Source of the DNA: Siphonodentalium dalli
Lineage: Eukaryota; Mollusca; Scaphopoda; Gadilida; Siphonodentaliidae
NCBI GenBank assembly: GCA_032622095.1
Contig: CP136069.1
Span: 128,259,123-128,323,122, forward strand
Direction: 5' to 3'
Length of the DNA stretch: 64,000 bases
The position numbers and the translations under genes were made by a program. Numbering within the stretch: position 1 is the stretch's first letter; every line of letters begins with the position of its first letter. The notes under the pieces were generated by a model. It worked only from the letters and a program-made list of their open reading frames with translations, was not told the origin of the DNA and made no database searches. Below, piece after piece: positions 34,390 through 46,379 of the stretch.

Positions 34390-36639
34390 AATTTCTGATA
34401 ATTCAGAGGTCACCTGACGTGCTAGAATTCAATATATCCGCGTCTTGAGATGACGGAGCACTTACTTATGAATTGTGTGTTGGTGATTAATCCCGACAGT
34501 TACGATGAAAATTAATCCTATTACAAAACGTTAATCCGTATACCGGAAACAGAATAATGCGTCAGCACGTAGGCGATTACGGCGTTGATAAATCTCCGTG
34601 AAATTGGTGCGCACCAGGATTCCACATTAACACTGCGCTTTAAACTCCAGGATGGTAAAGGGAGAGAAAGGCACAGCGATATCAGAATGACATGCGTGTG
34701 ACCACGTACCGCGTGCACCGCACACACGATAAGGATGGAGTCAAAATCTAGTTAAGCTTAACTCTGATTCAAACCGTCGGCGACAGAGATAATAACGCAG
34801 AGCTTGTATCATAAGGTCACTTTATAAAGCTAGCACGCTCTATCATTAATATATCCGGCTAAAATGTTTACCATCGCGACGCGAAAACTCAGTCGCTGGT
34901 GCATGAAGACCATTGCTTAACAACAACCATTGATTTTATTGTGTTTTGCCTCGCAGCTCTGTGGCATAACGGCTCGGGTACGATATCGGGTAGATGATAT
35001 CGGTGAAAGCCTGTTTGCGTCCAGTGTGTCTTTAATCGTTAAGACTCGCCGTTCGGTCGTAAATCTGTGGACGGACAGACCCCCACTATCGATTTTATTT
35101 ATGTACATCTCACATAGAGTGAAAGTGTCGCTACATCTCACATATTAAGAGTGAAAGTGTCGTTGGTAAATTATGTATGTCTTGATGAATTAGTGAGGGT
35201 CGTGTTATTACATATATTATAGCTTTTACGCACGTTAAACTTGTCCCCGTATACGACAGGAATGTTCAAGGCCACGAATCTACGTCACTAATGTAATATA
35301 TAAACCGTCGCGTCTGACGTTCGGAACTCATGCCGTCGAATTCTGGTATCTGGCCTGGACCAGGTTTCGCGTAAACTATAGTAAACCAAAGTGTGCCTTC
35401 TTGTTGTCATTCAAGCCTCTGTCTGTTAATAGTTCGTACTATGTGGTAAAGTACGAGTTATGGTCACGATTCACGAAACATACACTGTAGGTAACTTGTT
35501 TGAAGCGCAAATTGGAGAAGCTTTATAGAAAACTTAATGAGATTCGTATACCTATGAAGTTGTATTATTGTGTTCTATATATAGCCCACGTTACCTGAGA
35601 ATAGTATCAGAGCACGCGCTTAACGTAACGTAAAGTGGCGCTCTCTTAAACGAAAGGCGCAATAAAAACGATTATCCGATTGGTCAGATTGTCTATCTTA
35701 ACCAATCAGATTTGACGTTGCATAGACATGGTTGTTGCTAAGCCTTGTAGTTCAAATACAGAACTCATCACCTCGGCGTTATAAGTATTTCCACAAATTA
35801 CCTATTATAACACAACAAAAGGATGAGATGAAAACTATATACATAGAAGGTGAGTGATCTAAATAAAAAATGTACTTCATATATTGTTTCGGACCGAAAA
35901 ATGTCACCAAAACACTTCTTTTACTGCGATTTGAGACGTCCGTTGTTTGAGTCTGACTTGGTTGGTGAGTTGGTCAAGGACTCAAGTTTGTGTTTGAAAT
36001 CGACAGTTTCAAACTCTGAGTCTTTGTTATTGCCGTTTATGTTTCAATGAATGATTAGCTGAAAGTTAACTTGGCAAGATAACTAGATCATAGTTGCCAT
36101 CAACTGAATGAATTTAATCGCAAAAAAATGCCTCTAATTTATCAATTATCAGCAGTCTCTGTTCCAACTCCAAAGCTTAACAACAGTTGTCATTAGCGAA
36201 GACCGGAAAAAAAATCAAAACATATTTCCGGTTATTCCAACAAGGTGAAGGACAAGGTCGGGACAATTCTCAAAACAAAAATTAAAATCCTTGAAATTGA
36301 AATGAAATTAGGCTTCATGTTGGACGTGAGGAATTATTCTCACTTCGTCTTTTCATCGTGGATTTAGCGGGCGTTAGTTAAAAATTATCTGATTCTAATT
36401 AATGGCCAGATTTCCAGTTTACACTACTCACTTGTCACAACATGATTCATGAATTCCAAGGATTGTAATTTGTACTATTTGTATATACATTCCGCTTTAT
36501 TTAATTTGAATGTGATTACTACTAGTGCTAGTTTTGTGAAAGTAACATAAATAGGATACATATATACACAGAGACACGCTTGTCCCAAACCACATATCAA
36601 CACAAGTAAGAAGAACTAAGATGGATGCTGATTGTTTAT
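34390..36639. other. 5' flank of the nvd-like gene; no other gene seen
   Basis: Contains the probable 5' UTR and promoter of the minus-strand gene; I could not define a transcription start. CAGGTGACC at 34408-34416 (minus) could be a UTR splice site. No transposon ends are recognised over these 2.2 kb, which is unusual in this window. Confidence 0.45.
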
Positions 36640-36897
36640 ATCTCGATCATGCCATGATTCATGAATCTCTACTAAAGCTAGAACGCCATAGAGATCATAT
36701 TCCACCTTTACAATTCCCAGGAAGTTTTTTTAAGTTTTGACAGGGAACCTTATAAAGTAACGCGGGGAATGTAGTTCTTTGTTCATACCTGTTGCTTACT
36801 AGTAAGGATTTATTCATCGGTACGGTACTAGTAAGTGAAGTTCCCGATTCCGCGATAAATATTTATTTTATTCCCTGTCACGAAAATTATTGTTGTT

Positions 36898-38792
36898 AGG
36901 CCAAAGTAAAAAGATACTATGTTTCCGTACATTGGATGAGCCTAAAAATAACCCGCCGACCCTAAACTTTTTATTGATATTTTGAGAAAAAGTAAACAAA
37001 TTCTAAAATTTACTGTTTTTTTACCACTAATGCTCATAAATATTGATGACCTTTAGTGTGCAAAACACATGGTTTCTATCATATCCCTGTGAAAAGTGAC
37101 CATGAATTGACGGCTGTCTCAAAGGCCCTAGGTGTGTGATTGGTTGTGGATTGATGGGCATACATTTTGCAATTTTAATTTCCTGCTTTTACAGTGCTTA
37201 ATGTCTTGTTTGGGACTTATGGAACACTATCAACAGACATGGTGGGTGTATATATACATGTATAGAGGTTATCACCACATATGTTAGGGCAACCCTGATA
37301 ATTAGGAATAATGTCCTAGGCAAAAAAAATGCCTTCAGAGGAGAAATATTTCTCCTAGGCAAAAACAGCATTCTCTTAGGCTTTTTTTTAAAACTAACTT
37401 AATGTACTTAAAATGATTAACAAATAACATTCATTGACATATTGAATGATGATTGAATAGATTCACTGAATATTTCTGTTAAGTTTCCACATTTTGAAAT
37501 ACTCAGTTACCTATTTCTTGATTTTCTGCATTCAAAGGCACACCCTTTCAGTAGTTTCACAGTTTAGTACAGCTATGATCTATGCACAATTAACGGCTTT
37601 GACACCGACCGATTACCGAGTGTCTCTAATTTCTAAATTTCTGAATCATTGGGAATAAAATTTCGATTTTTCGGTTTGATCTCGCTTTATTACCATCAAG
37701 CCAAAATACACGATTACAAATATATTTGCACACTATAAAATGGTGCTCTCGGATAATTTTGTGGCCCAATATATTCAGCAACATCGGTGAATTTAATGAG
37801 AATACGCATGGACAGAATTGTTTGAGGTCTGTTCGATTTGCGGTCTCACGGTTACTGCGTATATAAAACACGGAATACCACAAAGACGGAACTAAAATAA
37901 ACAAAGTTTAAATCAGGATTATAAATTTTATATCTATCTATATACTTTAATATTTATCCATCTATACTATAGTAACTATACATGCTAGCCATAAAAACTT
38001 CAAATACTATTATATTAAACCAGCATACACATCGCCAATATGCACCATATTTCTTTCCGGTTTGCGTTCCCGAAATTGGAAATCTCATAATTGTTTTCCG
38101 CACGGTAACACATTTGACTTAATAAACTTGGGGGTTGGGCAGCTTGTGGTGACAATATACCTGGTAGTTATCGTTGCCTAATGTCTGTTTATCATTTCTT
38201 CAGATAATGTCCTCGGCTATTTTTTAGCCGAGGATAATAAATTTTTCATCGGCAAAACGGTCGGCTTTGCCGATAGCCGACCGCTAATAATCAGGGTTGT
38301 AGGGGTAAAGCTACATCTACTGTCTCCAAAAACCAGGCATGCTCGGTGGACGTACTGGCTACCCCAGACAATGGGATGTAGTCGTCACAATACAAGTACA
38401 GTATAGTATATACATGTATAATGGTGGTATTATTGGTAAAATTCTTATAAAAAGTTAGTGACATCAATTTCCTACCAAGTTTATAGCCAAATTTATGAAA
38501 ATGTGCTACATGTCATGTATGTGAATAATAAAAAACATACCTAAGCATGAAATTGGATTTGTGTTATCAACCTTAATGTATATTTCCAGTTTCCACTGTG
38601 TTGATCAAGTAATACTTTCCCCACAACACAGGTTGGCATTTTATGTCACTTCGGTCAATGTTGTTGAACATTTCTGCAGCTGGATAAAAAATATCGAAAT
38701 AAATAAAAAAATTTAAAAATCCTACCTACCTACCCTAATTTTTTCGCTCCGTTACCGGAAACATACAATCTTTTTTCTTTGGCCTAAGCGAC
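36898..38792. mobile_element. Inner 1.9-kb non-autonomous element
   Basis: Inverted ends TTAGGCCAAAG then AAAAAGAT..TATGTTTCCG on the left (36898-36935), and CGGAAACATACAATCTTTTTTC then CTTTGGCCTAA on the right. Interior is AT-rich with no recognised protein. Two small hairpins lie at 38211-38233 (CCTCGGCTA..TAGCCGAGG) and 38259-38282. Confidence 0.65.
38209..38285. repeat. Two adjacent hairpins
   Basis: First, a perfect 9-bp stem CCTCGGCTA/TAGCCGAGG with a T-rich loop. Second, GGTCGGCT..AGCCGACC with a short loop. They share the TCGGCT/AGCCGA core. Function unknown. Confidence 0.7.
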
Positions 38793-39168
38793 ATAACGCG
38801 AAAGCAATTCTGTAATATTGAGCTGGGAACTTCACGTACCGATGAATAAATAATTAAGCAACAGGTACATGTATGAACAAAGAAGTACATTCCCCATGTT
38901 TTTTTTTTACTTTATACGGTTCCCTGTCAAAACTTAAAAAAAGTTCCCGGGTTTTGTACAGGTGGAATATGATCTCTACGGGTGTCAGCTTTAGTAGATT
39001 CATGGCATGATCTAGTTTATGTCATGATGACATGTAAATCCTACCACACAGTGGCGCTCTCTATTTGAGGAACTTTTGGACAAATTGCATGCTGCTTCGG
39101 GGAAGGTTGTGCAAACTTACTGTAATTTCTACATTTCAGTCCGTTTATACCTATAATTCAAGTTGTTA

Positions 39169-40235
39169 GCTCAATTTACTTTGTAAAGCTTGAGCTATTG
39201 CCATGGCTTTGTCGTCCGTTGTCCGTGTGTGCCTGTGTACGTAAGGCATCAACATACTGAACAATGCAGGCTACAGGTCATAACTTTGGTCGGATCATTA
39301 TGAAATTTGTCATAGCTGTTGACATCAACATTTAGACCAGAATGATTAATTTTGGGGTCATTTGGAAACAAAACATGGCCCCAGTGGCCATATTGGATTT
39401 CAAAATTCAATCCATTAGCACGGGCTACAGGCCGTACTGTTTGTCTGATCATCATGAAATTTGTCATGGGTGTTAATAATGACATGTAGCTGGGAACGAG
39501 TCATTTTGGGGTCATTCGGCCAAAAAACATGGCCGCCAGCAGCCATCTTGGATTTTACTCTTTGTATGACTAAATCCTTTAGCACGGGCTACAGGTCGTA
39601 CCTTCAGTCTGATCATCATAAAATTTGTCATGGTTGTTGAAATTGGAATGTAGATGGGAACGAGTCATTTTGGGGTCATTCGGACAAAAAAAATGGCCGC
39701 CAGCAGCCATCTTGGATTTTACTCTTTGTATGACTAAATTCTTTAGCATGGGCTACAGGTCGTACCTTTAGTCTGATCGTCATAAAATTTGTCATGGATG
39801 TTATCGATGACATGTAGATGGGAACGACTCATCTTGGGGTATTTTCGCCCGAAAACATGGCCGCCAGCAGCCATCTTGGATTTTACCCTTTGTATGACTA
39901 AATGTTTAGCATGGGCTACATGTCATACCTTTAGTCTGATCATCATAAAATTTGTCATGAATGTTAATAATGACATGTAGATGGGAACGAGTCATTTTGG
40001 GGTCATTCGGCCAAAAAACATGGCCGCCAGCAGCCATCTTGTATTTTACTCTTTGTATGACTAAATTCTTTAGCATGGGCTACAGGTCGTACATTTAGTC
40101 TGATCGTCATAAAATTTGTCATGGATGTTAACGATGATATGTAGATGGGAACAACTCATTTTGGGGTCATTCGGCCGAAAACATGGCCGCCAGCAGCCAT
40201 CTTGGATTTGACTTTTCTCTTCATGTCTATAAACT
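39169..40235 (+). repeat. 164-bp degenerate tandem array, about six units
   Basis: A head at 39169-39240 (AGCTTGAGCTATTGCCATGG, then GTCGTCCGTTGTCCG) is followed by units marked by GGGCTACAGGTCGTA at 39269, 39423, 39587, 39751, 39913 and 40078 (spacing 154, then 162-165). Units carry TGATCATCATAAAATTTGTC, GAACGAGTCATTTTGGGGTC and ATGGCCGCCAGCAGCCATCT. Arrays with this head are common in mollusc genomes. Confidence 0.85.
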
Positions 40236-41927
40236 AGTATTAGACATTCAACTTTCCACATTCCTAATCGCTCCATTGACTGTAATACATTAAATTATTC
40301 CCTTTCCAAGTTGAGCTACAGTGTCATTGACACTTTCATTTGAAATGGGTTTTGCTGCGTACATGCAATGCATATTCTGAACTGATAGTGTGCCCTTTTT
40401 TTTTTTTGGAACATCTCCGGGTACCAAATTTATTTGTTACAGAGTGTTTATTTTAGCTTAGGCATGGAATAGGATGCTATTTTAAATGAGAAACAAAATT
40501 ATCATTATACAAGGTCACCATTCGTCACTGCGTGCTGAAATTTCAATAATTTTTCCAAGTCTAAAAGACTAAATTGAATCGCGATGTGGATATAATATCA
40601 TATCATTGGTGCTATCAAGTACCAATCACTGTAGCAGAAGTGTACATGCAATATCCTGTTCATTGAATGAATCATGAGTGTAGCCTGGTTGAAATACTAC
40701 TTTGTGGCGAGTCACACTCGTCTTCGGGCTATTGAGGCCATGTATGCATGGTGTTATGAACGGTTTGTATTGTGAATGGGTTAAATTATCTGCTCGTAAA
40801 CCCTCACAGTAGACAATTTTATACCAGGTTCTATTCAGTATTCAGAAATAGCTCGCAATGGAAATTTGCATGGTACATATTTTGTTAAGATTTTTTGGTC
40901 AAAGGTGGTAGCCGGATATTTGGTTTAAATAACCATCAGTGGCAGTGCTTTGGTTTGTTTTGTCAACCAGTCTGTCTGGATCACTTTATGTTTTACTTTT
41001 ACAAACATATTTCAGAGTTAATAAATGGCTGATATATAGAGTCCTACAAATCTTCCAAAATGAGGACTTAGCCCACCAGATATACAGAGGCACAATGAAC
41101 CTCAATGCCTGACTTAAATAACTATTAGTTGTATTAAATGCTATTTCTAAATCATGTATATGAACCCCATGTTATGTAAACAAACAGTATATAAAGAGTA
41201 TGAGATAACCAAAACACTAATCGCCAGATATACCCCATGCATTAAGTGAACTTTGGTTAGAAATTCAATTCAGTATAGCGCTAGCTAACCCTCACCTTTC
41301 AAGATTTTGTGTTGAATGAGTCACTGCGAATAAGTCTCCTAAATACATTTCCTCGGTGTTGAGTGTTGTTCTTATTGCTCACTTTCTATGTGCTGTATAT
41401 AAACAAACGATCGACTCACACAATGTGTGTTTTGAGGATAATATGGCATTCATACTATCATAGTATTATAGTATAATATAAGTATATTCTTTACAACATA
41501 CAGGGTCAGGGTATTATAATTTAGTAACTGGTATTCCTAAGTTATAACATATAACGAAGGCCATCCATGTCTTAACCAATACGGTCCAAATGATATGTAT
41601 GCTTTCAGTAACAGTGCGTGGAACATACATTCAATTGTTATATACCGGTACATGTCCGTGAAATATAAATACACGGAACCATTGAAACCGGATTTAAACC
41701 GGCACATGCATGCTACTTTAGAATATACTTCAAAGTATCAACCTGTGCGGGTACAATTACCGGTATTATTCATCTAATCTAATTGTATATTTACATATCA
41801 TGGCCTTGGATGGAGTAAGTTTTCGAATAACGTAGTACGTTCTTATCATATTATTGCTATATGAGATGTAGAGTGAAGATTCCAATGATGTTTGAACTTG
41901 ATTTTTTTTTAGAATAATCGATATCGC
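40236..41927. other. Non-coding stretch
   Basis: No exon, RNA gene or transposon end is recognised. Confidence 0.4.
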
Positions 41928-42170
41928 AACAACCATTTAAACGGGCAGGACTCATTTGAACCTCTAACCTGTGTCTGCGTAATTTATAAATAGGTAAGAT
42001 ATGTATAAGATTAAATGAAAATAGCGGTAAAAAGGTGTTGTATTTCTCTGAAATATTGCGAAAGTTGTAGAAATTTTCCAGAGATGTTTATGTTTTCAAT
42101 CAGATTTGATGCGAACGCTCTTTATATCAACCGTATCAGGAATAGTCTAACAAGGAACGCTCTTTATTGA
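41928..42170 (-). repeat. Family B repeat followed by AACGCTCTTT pair
   Basis: CATTTAAACGGGCAGGACTC at 41934 opens a family B unit. AACGCTCTTTAT at 42114 and 42156 (spacing 42) flank CGTATCAGGAATAG. TTAA ends like those of K1 are not seen, so this pair sits in a different context. Confidence 0.6.
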
Positions 42171-42294
42171 TCCATGCTCCCGAACTGGTACATTTGCCTA
42201 ATGATTAATGCATTATTAAAGAATGGGTGTCTACTAAGAAGTAAATTATACCTGTGTTAGTTTTTTTGATTTTATATAAAGTTGCCCGTCAGAT

Positions 42295-42345
42295 CTTTCC
42301 CAGGTTTTGAACTGGTGGAATACGATCTCTCAGTCTGCATGTTCT
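42295..42345 (+). repeat. Dispersed repeat family D
   Basis: TTTCCCAGGTTTTGAACTGG and TGGAATACGATCTCT, as at 38950. Confidence 0.55.
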
Positions 42346-42379
42346 CCTGAAAATAAGCTATATAACATATTTTTGAATA

Positions 42380-42535
42380 ACAAATAAGCCCATATCGTAA
42401 TTGTTTTACGCTCTATATGAACCTAAATCGACTTGGATGTACCAGCTAGATGTATACACTCTATAATGTGTACTCACTGTTGTCCATGCCATAAAACGGA
42501 ATAACGGGTATATGTCCACTATATATGGGCTTATT
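42380..42535. repeat. Short inverted repeat pair
   Basis: AAATAAGCCCATAT (near 42384) is opposed by ATATGGGCTTATTT (near 42521), with about 120 bp between. It could be a small decayed MITE. Confidence 0.45.
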
Positions 42536-42776
42536 TGAGAATCAAATAAGTCCAACATGAACCTATATATGTGAATATTTAGGTCAAATATGAACATATT
42601 TGTACGGGGATATGTTGGATCTCTACATAGTATAGATTCGTTGCGTGATCTAACCATATATAGATTTGTCCACGTGTCATGCGTATACCGCTGGAATCTT
42701 GGTGACTTATGTTGATATATAGGTAAGAAGTTTGCACCAATTCAAACTTTTACTATATGACTATTAGATAGAATTA

Positions 42777-42860
42777 GAACGACCATTAAACTGACATGGC
42801 TCCTTTTAACCTGTAACCCATGTATACATAATTTAGAAAGGAGTAAGATAGGTTAATTAC
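42777..42860 (+). repeat. Dispersed repeat family B, diverged
   Basis: CATTAAACTGACATGGCTCC, then CCATGTATACATAATTTAG. Confidence 0.5.
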
Positions 42861-43501
42861 TAAATGAAATACAGATTAACAGGCAAGTAAACAAAATTGC
42901 TAAAGTCATATACATTTTCCAGCTGTTTTCAAGTTTCACTCACATGACTCAGATAATTATGAATCTGAAACACTGTGGCAAAGCTTGACTATATATCCGA
43001 TTGTTTGAGTCGGATGTACTCAACCACCAATCTTGAAGTTATACAGGAGCGAAGCTGACAATGCGCTATTTCGTACGGCAGGTCGTCCAACTAATGGCTC
43101 ACGCAATATGACCGCCCTTGTACCAGCGGGTCTTTTATACACCACCCTCACCAGTCCTCACTAGAGCTACCCCACGGCATATCAATCAATCAATTTTATT
43201 ATAAACGCGTCATTTGGCTTGACATTCATGTTTAACACACATGTGTCCTCATTTACAGTTGTAAGATTAAAATAAATACATATCAAAGGTGGGAGAAACA
43301 CAGCAAATATTCAATGAATATGATCTTGATTATAATGGATGGGTAACTATACATATTCATGCAGACATTAATATACATATAACTGTGCGTAATATGCGTA
43401 TGCAAATAATAATACTGACAAGCAATAACAGAACATATATAATGTATGTGCACTATGTGGGTATTTATGGGACATGACATACATGTACGTAAACAATATC
43501 T
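42861..43501. other. Non-coding stretch upstream of the LINE duplication
   Basis: No gene is recognised. CAATCAATCAATTTTATTAT near 43186 resembles the tail of a LINE, but nothing else supports that. Confidence 0.35.
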
Positions 43502-43622
43502 GAGACACGTTATAGGTGCCTCGCAGTGCGGTGGTGAACACCGCGGGCCCACACGGATCATTTAAACGGACATGCTCATTTGAACATCCAACTGTTGTCT
43601 ATAAGTAATTTAGAAAATGATA
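43502..43622. repeat. 121-bp flanking duplication, left copy
   Basis: Starts GAGACACGTTATAGG and ends TTTAGAAAATGATA. It differs from 45403-45523 at two positions out of 121. It lies directly against the 3' tail of the LINE. Its first 55 bases are unusually GC-rich, and the remainder is family B repeat sequence. Confidence 0.93.
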
Positions 43623-45402
43623 GAGAGAGAGAGATGTTTTATTGCCTCCTTGAAGGAGAGATATGTGTACAGGTATATACATGTTTATGAATACAACAGT
43701 GACATTCAAACTAAATCAATTTCACTTATATGAGGTTGGTTGACCTTTTGCATTGGTCAGATGGAGCAAAGGACACACACAAATATGAGACAATGAATAA
43801 ATAAGCGTTTCTCATCACACATGAGTTCCAGAGTAGGATGACTTCCACATCCACATGCATAAGTGAGGAATCCTACCGGCGAGAGTAAATCCAGGAATGA
43901 AAATGTAGGAATTCCGAATATGTTTATGATTTTATACCAGAATTCATTTCTGAGTTCCTGTATGTGCGGAGAGAAGCAATGGAGGTACATGTGTGACATG
44001 AGGTCAGAGTATTGGCACCCGCAGTGCTTGCATAGTGCGTTGTTGTCATATGTCGTTCTGGAGATGATGTTTGCCATATAGAGAGCTTTAGATTTGTACT
44101 TTGGGTGTTCCCTGCATAGTAGCCAGCCTCTCCAGATCGACATAGGATAGGATTTAACCATCCTAAAGAAATTCAGTGATTCATTTGTCAAATCACACCA
44201 TGGTGCTTGATATGCGAAGTTGTTGATCTTCTCTTTTACAATTTCTTTCCATTGTTTCTGTGATGGAAAGAACCCAGAATCAATAAAATTTGTGAGGTAA
44301 TCGATGAGATCATATGCGTGCAGGTGTGTGAATATTTCCTTCGCAAAGCCAGAGAGGGGCCGTTTATAGAGGAGGTGGCCCTGAACATTGAACAGAAACA
44401 CTCTTAGAGCATCGCGATGAGTGTTTGGAATATTTATTAGTGTTCCCAAGAATAAAAGTTTTTTCCGGTCTACTTCGACATGCAGTGGTGTTAAACCAAG
44501 TAATGACAGTGAAAGTTCTGTACTTGTTCTAGTAGGCAGACATTGAATATGTTTTATACACATACGATAGACTCTCTCAAGTTGCAGAACTTGTGTATTT
44601 GTCAGGCCATACCACATTTCACATCCATATAATGCCTTGGGGATTACTACACATTTCAAAATTTCAAGAGCAGACGAGGGAGTCAGGAATTTGGTGATTG
44701 GCGATCGGCATGCACCGAAGAATGTCCTTCTTAGCATTTCACATGCTCTGTCAATATTTCGAGATCTATCAGACCGATTATTTTGAGGGATACCAAGGTG
44801 AATAACGTCTTTGACTTCATTCAGAGTGTTCAGTCCGAGAAACCATTTATGTTCTCTCGCTGGAGCGTTTGAGCGTTTACGAGTGTCAAAGACGATAATT
44901 TCGCTTTTAGCAAATGAGTATTCAAATTTCCACGTTTTGCTGTACTTATAACATTTATTCAGAAGACTTTTTAAGCCACCTTCTGAGTAAGAAAGAACGC
45001 AGACATCGTCGGCAGTTGTCGGACATGAACACGAGATTGAATCTATATGAGCGCCCTCCGGTGATAATGAGAGTTCCTGTAGGAGGTCGTCTATATAGAT
45101 AAGGTACAGGAAAGGGGACAGAACACCCCTTGTCTTGTACCTTGCTCTATGGTGAACGGTTCTGAAAAATAGCCAGCATATCGCACTTTGCTTTTGATCT
45201 CCGAGTACATGGCAGCAACAACTCTAAGCATACGCCCTCCAAGGCCTTTCTGCATTAATTTATAGAGTAGTCCTTCGTGCCATACTCTGTCAAAAGCTTT
45301 TTGTGAATCCAAAAATGCGGCGTATACCTTAGAATTGTTGAGATGTGCATATTCGACGACATCTTGGAGTATATATGAGGTTACTGGGCAGCCAACCAGC
45401 CA
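43623..45402 (-). mobile_element. Young 5'-truncated LINE (non-LTR retrotransposon)
   Basis: On the minus strand the element runs from 45402 (truncated within the reverse transcriptase domain) to 43623. The 3' UTR of about 134 bp ends AATAAAACATC followed by a short (TC)n tract. Direct repeats of 121 bp flank it exactly. The single frameshift and 2/121 difference between the flanks suggest a fairly recent insertion. The clade is not assigned; endonuclease and N-terminal parts are absent. Confidence 0.9.
43757..45402 (-). pseudogene. LINE ORF2 reverse transcriptase, C-terminal two-thirds, one frameshift
   Basis: Reverse transcriptase would copy the LINE RNA at the nicked target. Visible in order on the minus strand: the motif A region FLDSQKAFDRVWH (about 45284-45320), then GTRQG at the start of motif B, where a one-base loss in the run at 45126-45129 shifts the frame; the next frame continues LSPFLYLIYIDD, then TADDVCVL (45005-45013 encode the ADD), the thumb with a KSEIIVFD stretch, and near the C-terminus a CKHCGC..H..C zinc-knuckle (CX2C-X9-HX4C). 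From the frameshift to the stop at 43757 there is no interruption, about 460 codons. The catalytic box reads TADD rather than FADD/YADD. The element starts inside the domain, so it cannot encode an active enzyme. Confidence 0.88.
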
Positions 45403-45523
45403 GAGACACGTTATAGGTCCCTCGCAGTGCGGTGGTGAACCCCGCGGGCCCACACGGATCATTTAAACGGACATGCTCATTTGAACATCCAACTGTTGTC
45501 TATAAGTAATTTAGAAAATGATA
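45403..45523. repeat. 121-bp flanking duplication, right copy
   Basis: Partner of 43502-43622, same orientation and identical length, at the 5'-truncated end of the LINE. After it the sequence continues into unrelated DNA (AGATGATTATTG). Confidence 0.93.
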
Positions 45524-45582
45524 AGATGATTATTGTTTCGATTTATAAACGAAAACCAGATGAACAGGATGTATATACTCTA

Positions 45583-45665
45583 GTCCGAAGGTTCCCTATT
45601 CCGACAGTATCAAGGGGGTTCATTATTCCGAAGGTTTTCTGTTCTGAAGGTTCTTTATTCCTATT
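45583..45665. repeat. TTCCGAAGGTTC repeat cluster, left
   Basis: Short imperfect tandem of ATTCCGAAGGTTC-like units ending CTTTATTCC. An inverted relative lies at 47983-48039; the two may be the ends of one older element that later received the insertions between them. Confidence 0.6.
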
Positions 45666-45733
45666 ATAAAAAATCTATATGTTACCATCCCCCAACCCCG
45701 TCATGAAATGGAAAATACTAGTACCACAGAACA

Positions 45734-46230
45734 TTAAAGATACGGGCGGCGTTGGCGGTGGGTATGTGTTCAAATATTCACCTCCGTCAAAAACCGACAT
45801 AAACAGAAAGAATCGTAAAATATAGACAAAATTTGTTCTTATAGCAATCAGAAATATGGCATAAACAGTATGTTATTGTCAATTTCCCCCCTATGTTATG
45901 TAAAAGAAAAAAACGTTACATTACCTGGCTTTTGTTTAGATCCGGATATGGTAAACATAAAGAGCATTATTTGTTACTGTTTTCCTGATATGAAAATAAT
46001 AAAGAGCGTTTATATCATTTGTGTGTGATTAACCATTATAATTGCGCTGTGTTATATAAACAGAAGCACAACTTCTGTAACACGAGCAGGCTTGACGACA
46101 ATATACTATTTACGCGATGATTATGTTTGGCATATGAACAAAACTATATATATATTTTAATATTCCTTCTGTTGATGGCGATTTGAACAAATATGAATAT
46201 TTCTGCAACGAACGCCGCCCGTGCCTTTAA
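45734..46230 (-). mobile_element. Kolobok-like K1 MITE, diverged and reversed
   Basis: TTAA-AGATACGGGCGGCGTTGG at the left and AACGCCGCCCGTGCCT-TTAA at the right. The AAAGAGC motif pair is at 45959 and 46001. About 497 bp, more diverged from the three best copies. Confidence 0.82.
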
Positions 46231-46379
46231 TACTTCATATTCTAATTTCCAAAATTGTTCCACATTACGGTTGTAAAAAATAATATGGATAAACTCCGCA
46301 CGAACTGGCTTCTGGAAAATTAAAAAAAAACAATAAAAGGTCGGAGACCAAAATGTTCCCTGACGAAGGTGGCAGATTT

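Larger units (their letters stand above)
36640..39030. mobile_element. Outer inverted repeats enclosing another element
   Basis: Left arm 36640-36865 and right arm 38815-39030 are complementary over about 200 bp with gaps. Shared blocks include GTTTTGACAGGGAACC, GAACAAAGAAGTACATTCCCC, CAACAGGTA and CACGTACCGATGAATAAA. The outer tips contain family D repeat sequence. The interior holds a second inverted-repeat element at 36898-38792. No coding sequence is recognised. Confidence 0.75.

Noticed and set aside
43502-43556. GC-rich half of the 121-bp duplication as an rDNA or snRNA fragment (as for R-type LINE targets)
   Set aside because: I could not match it to conserved 18S, 28S, 5S or snRNA segments from memory; a search would be needed to reopen this.
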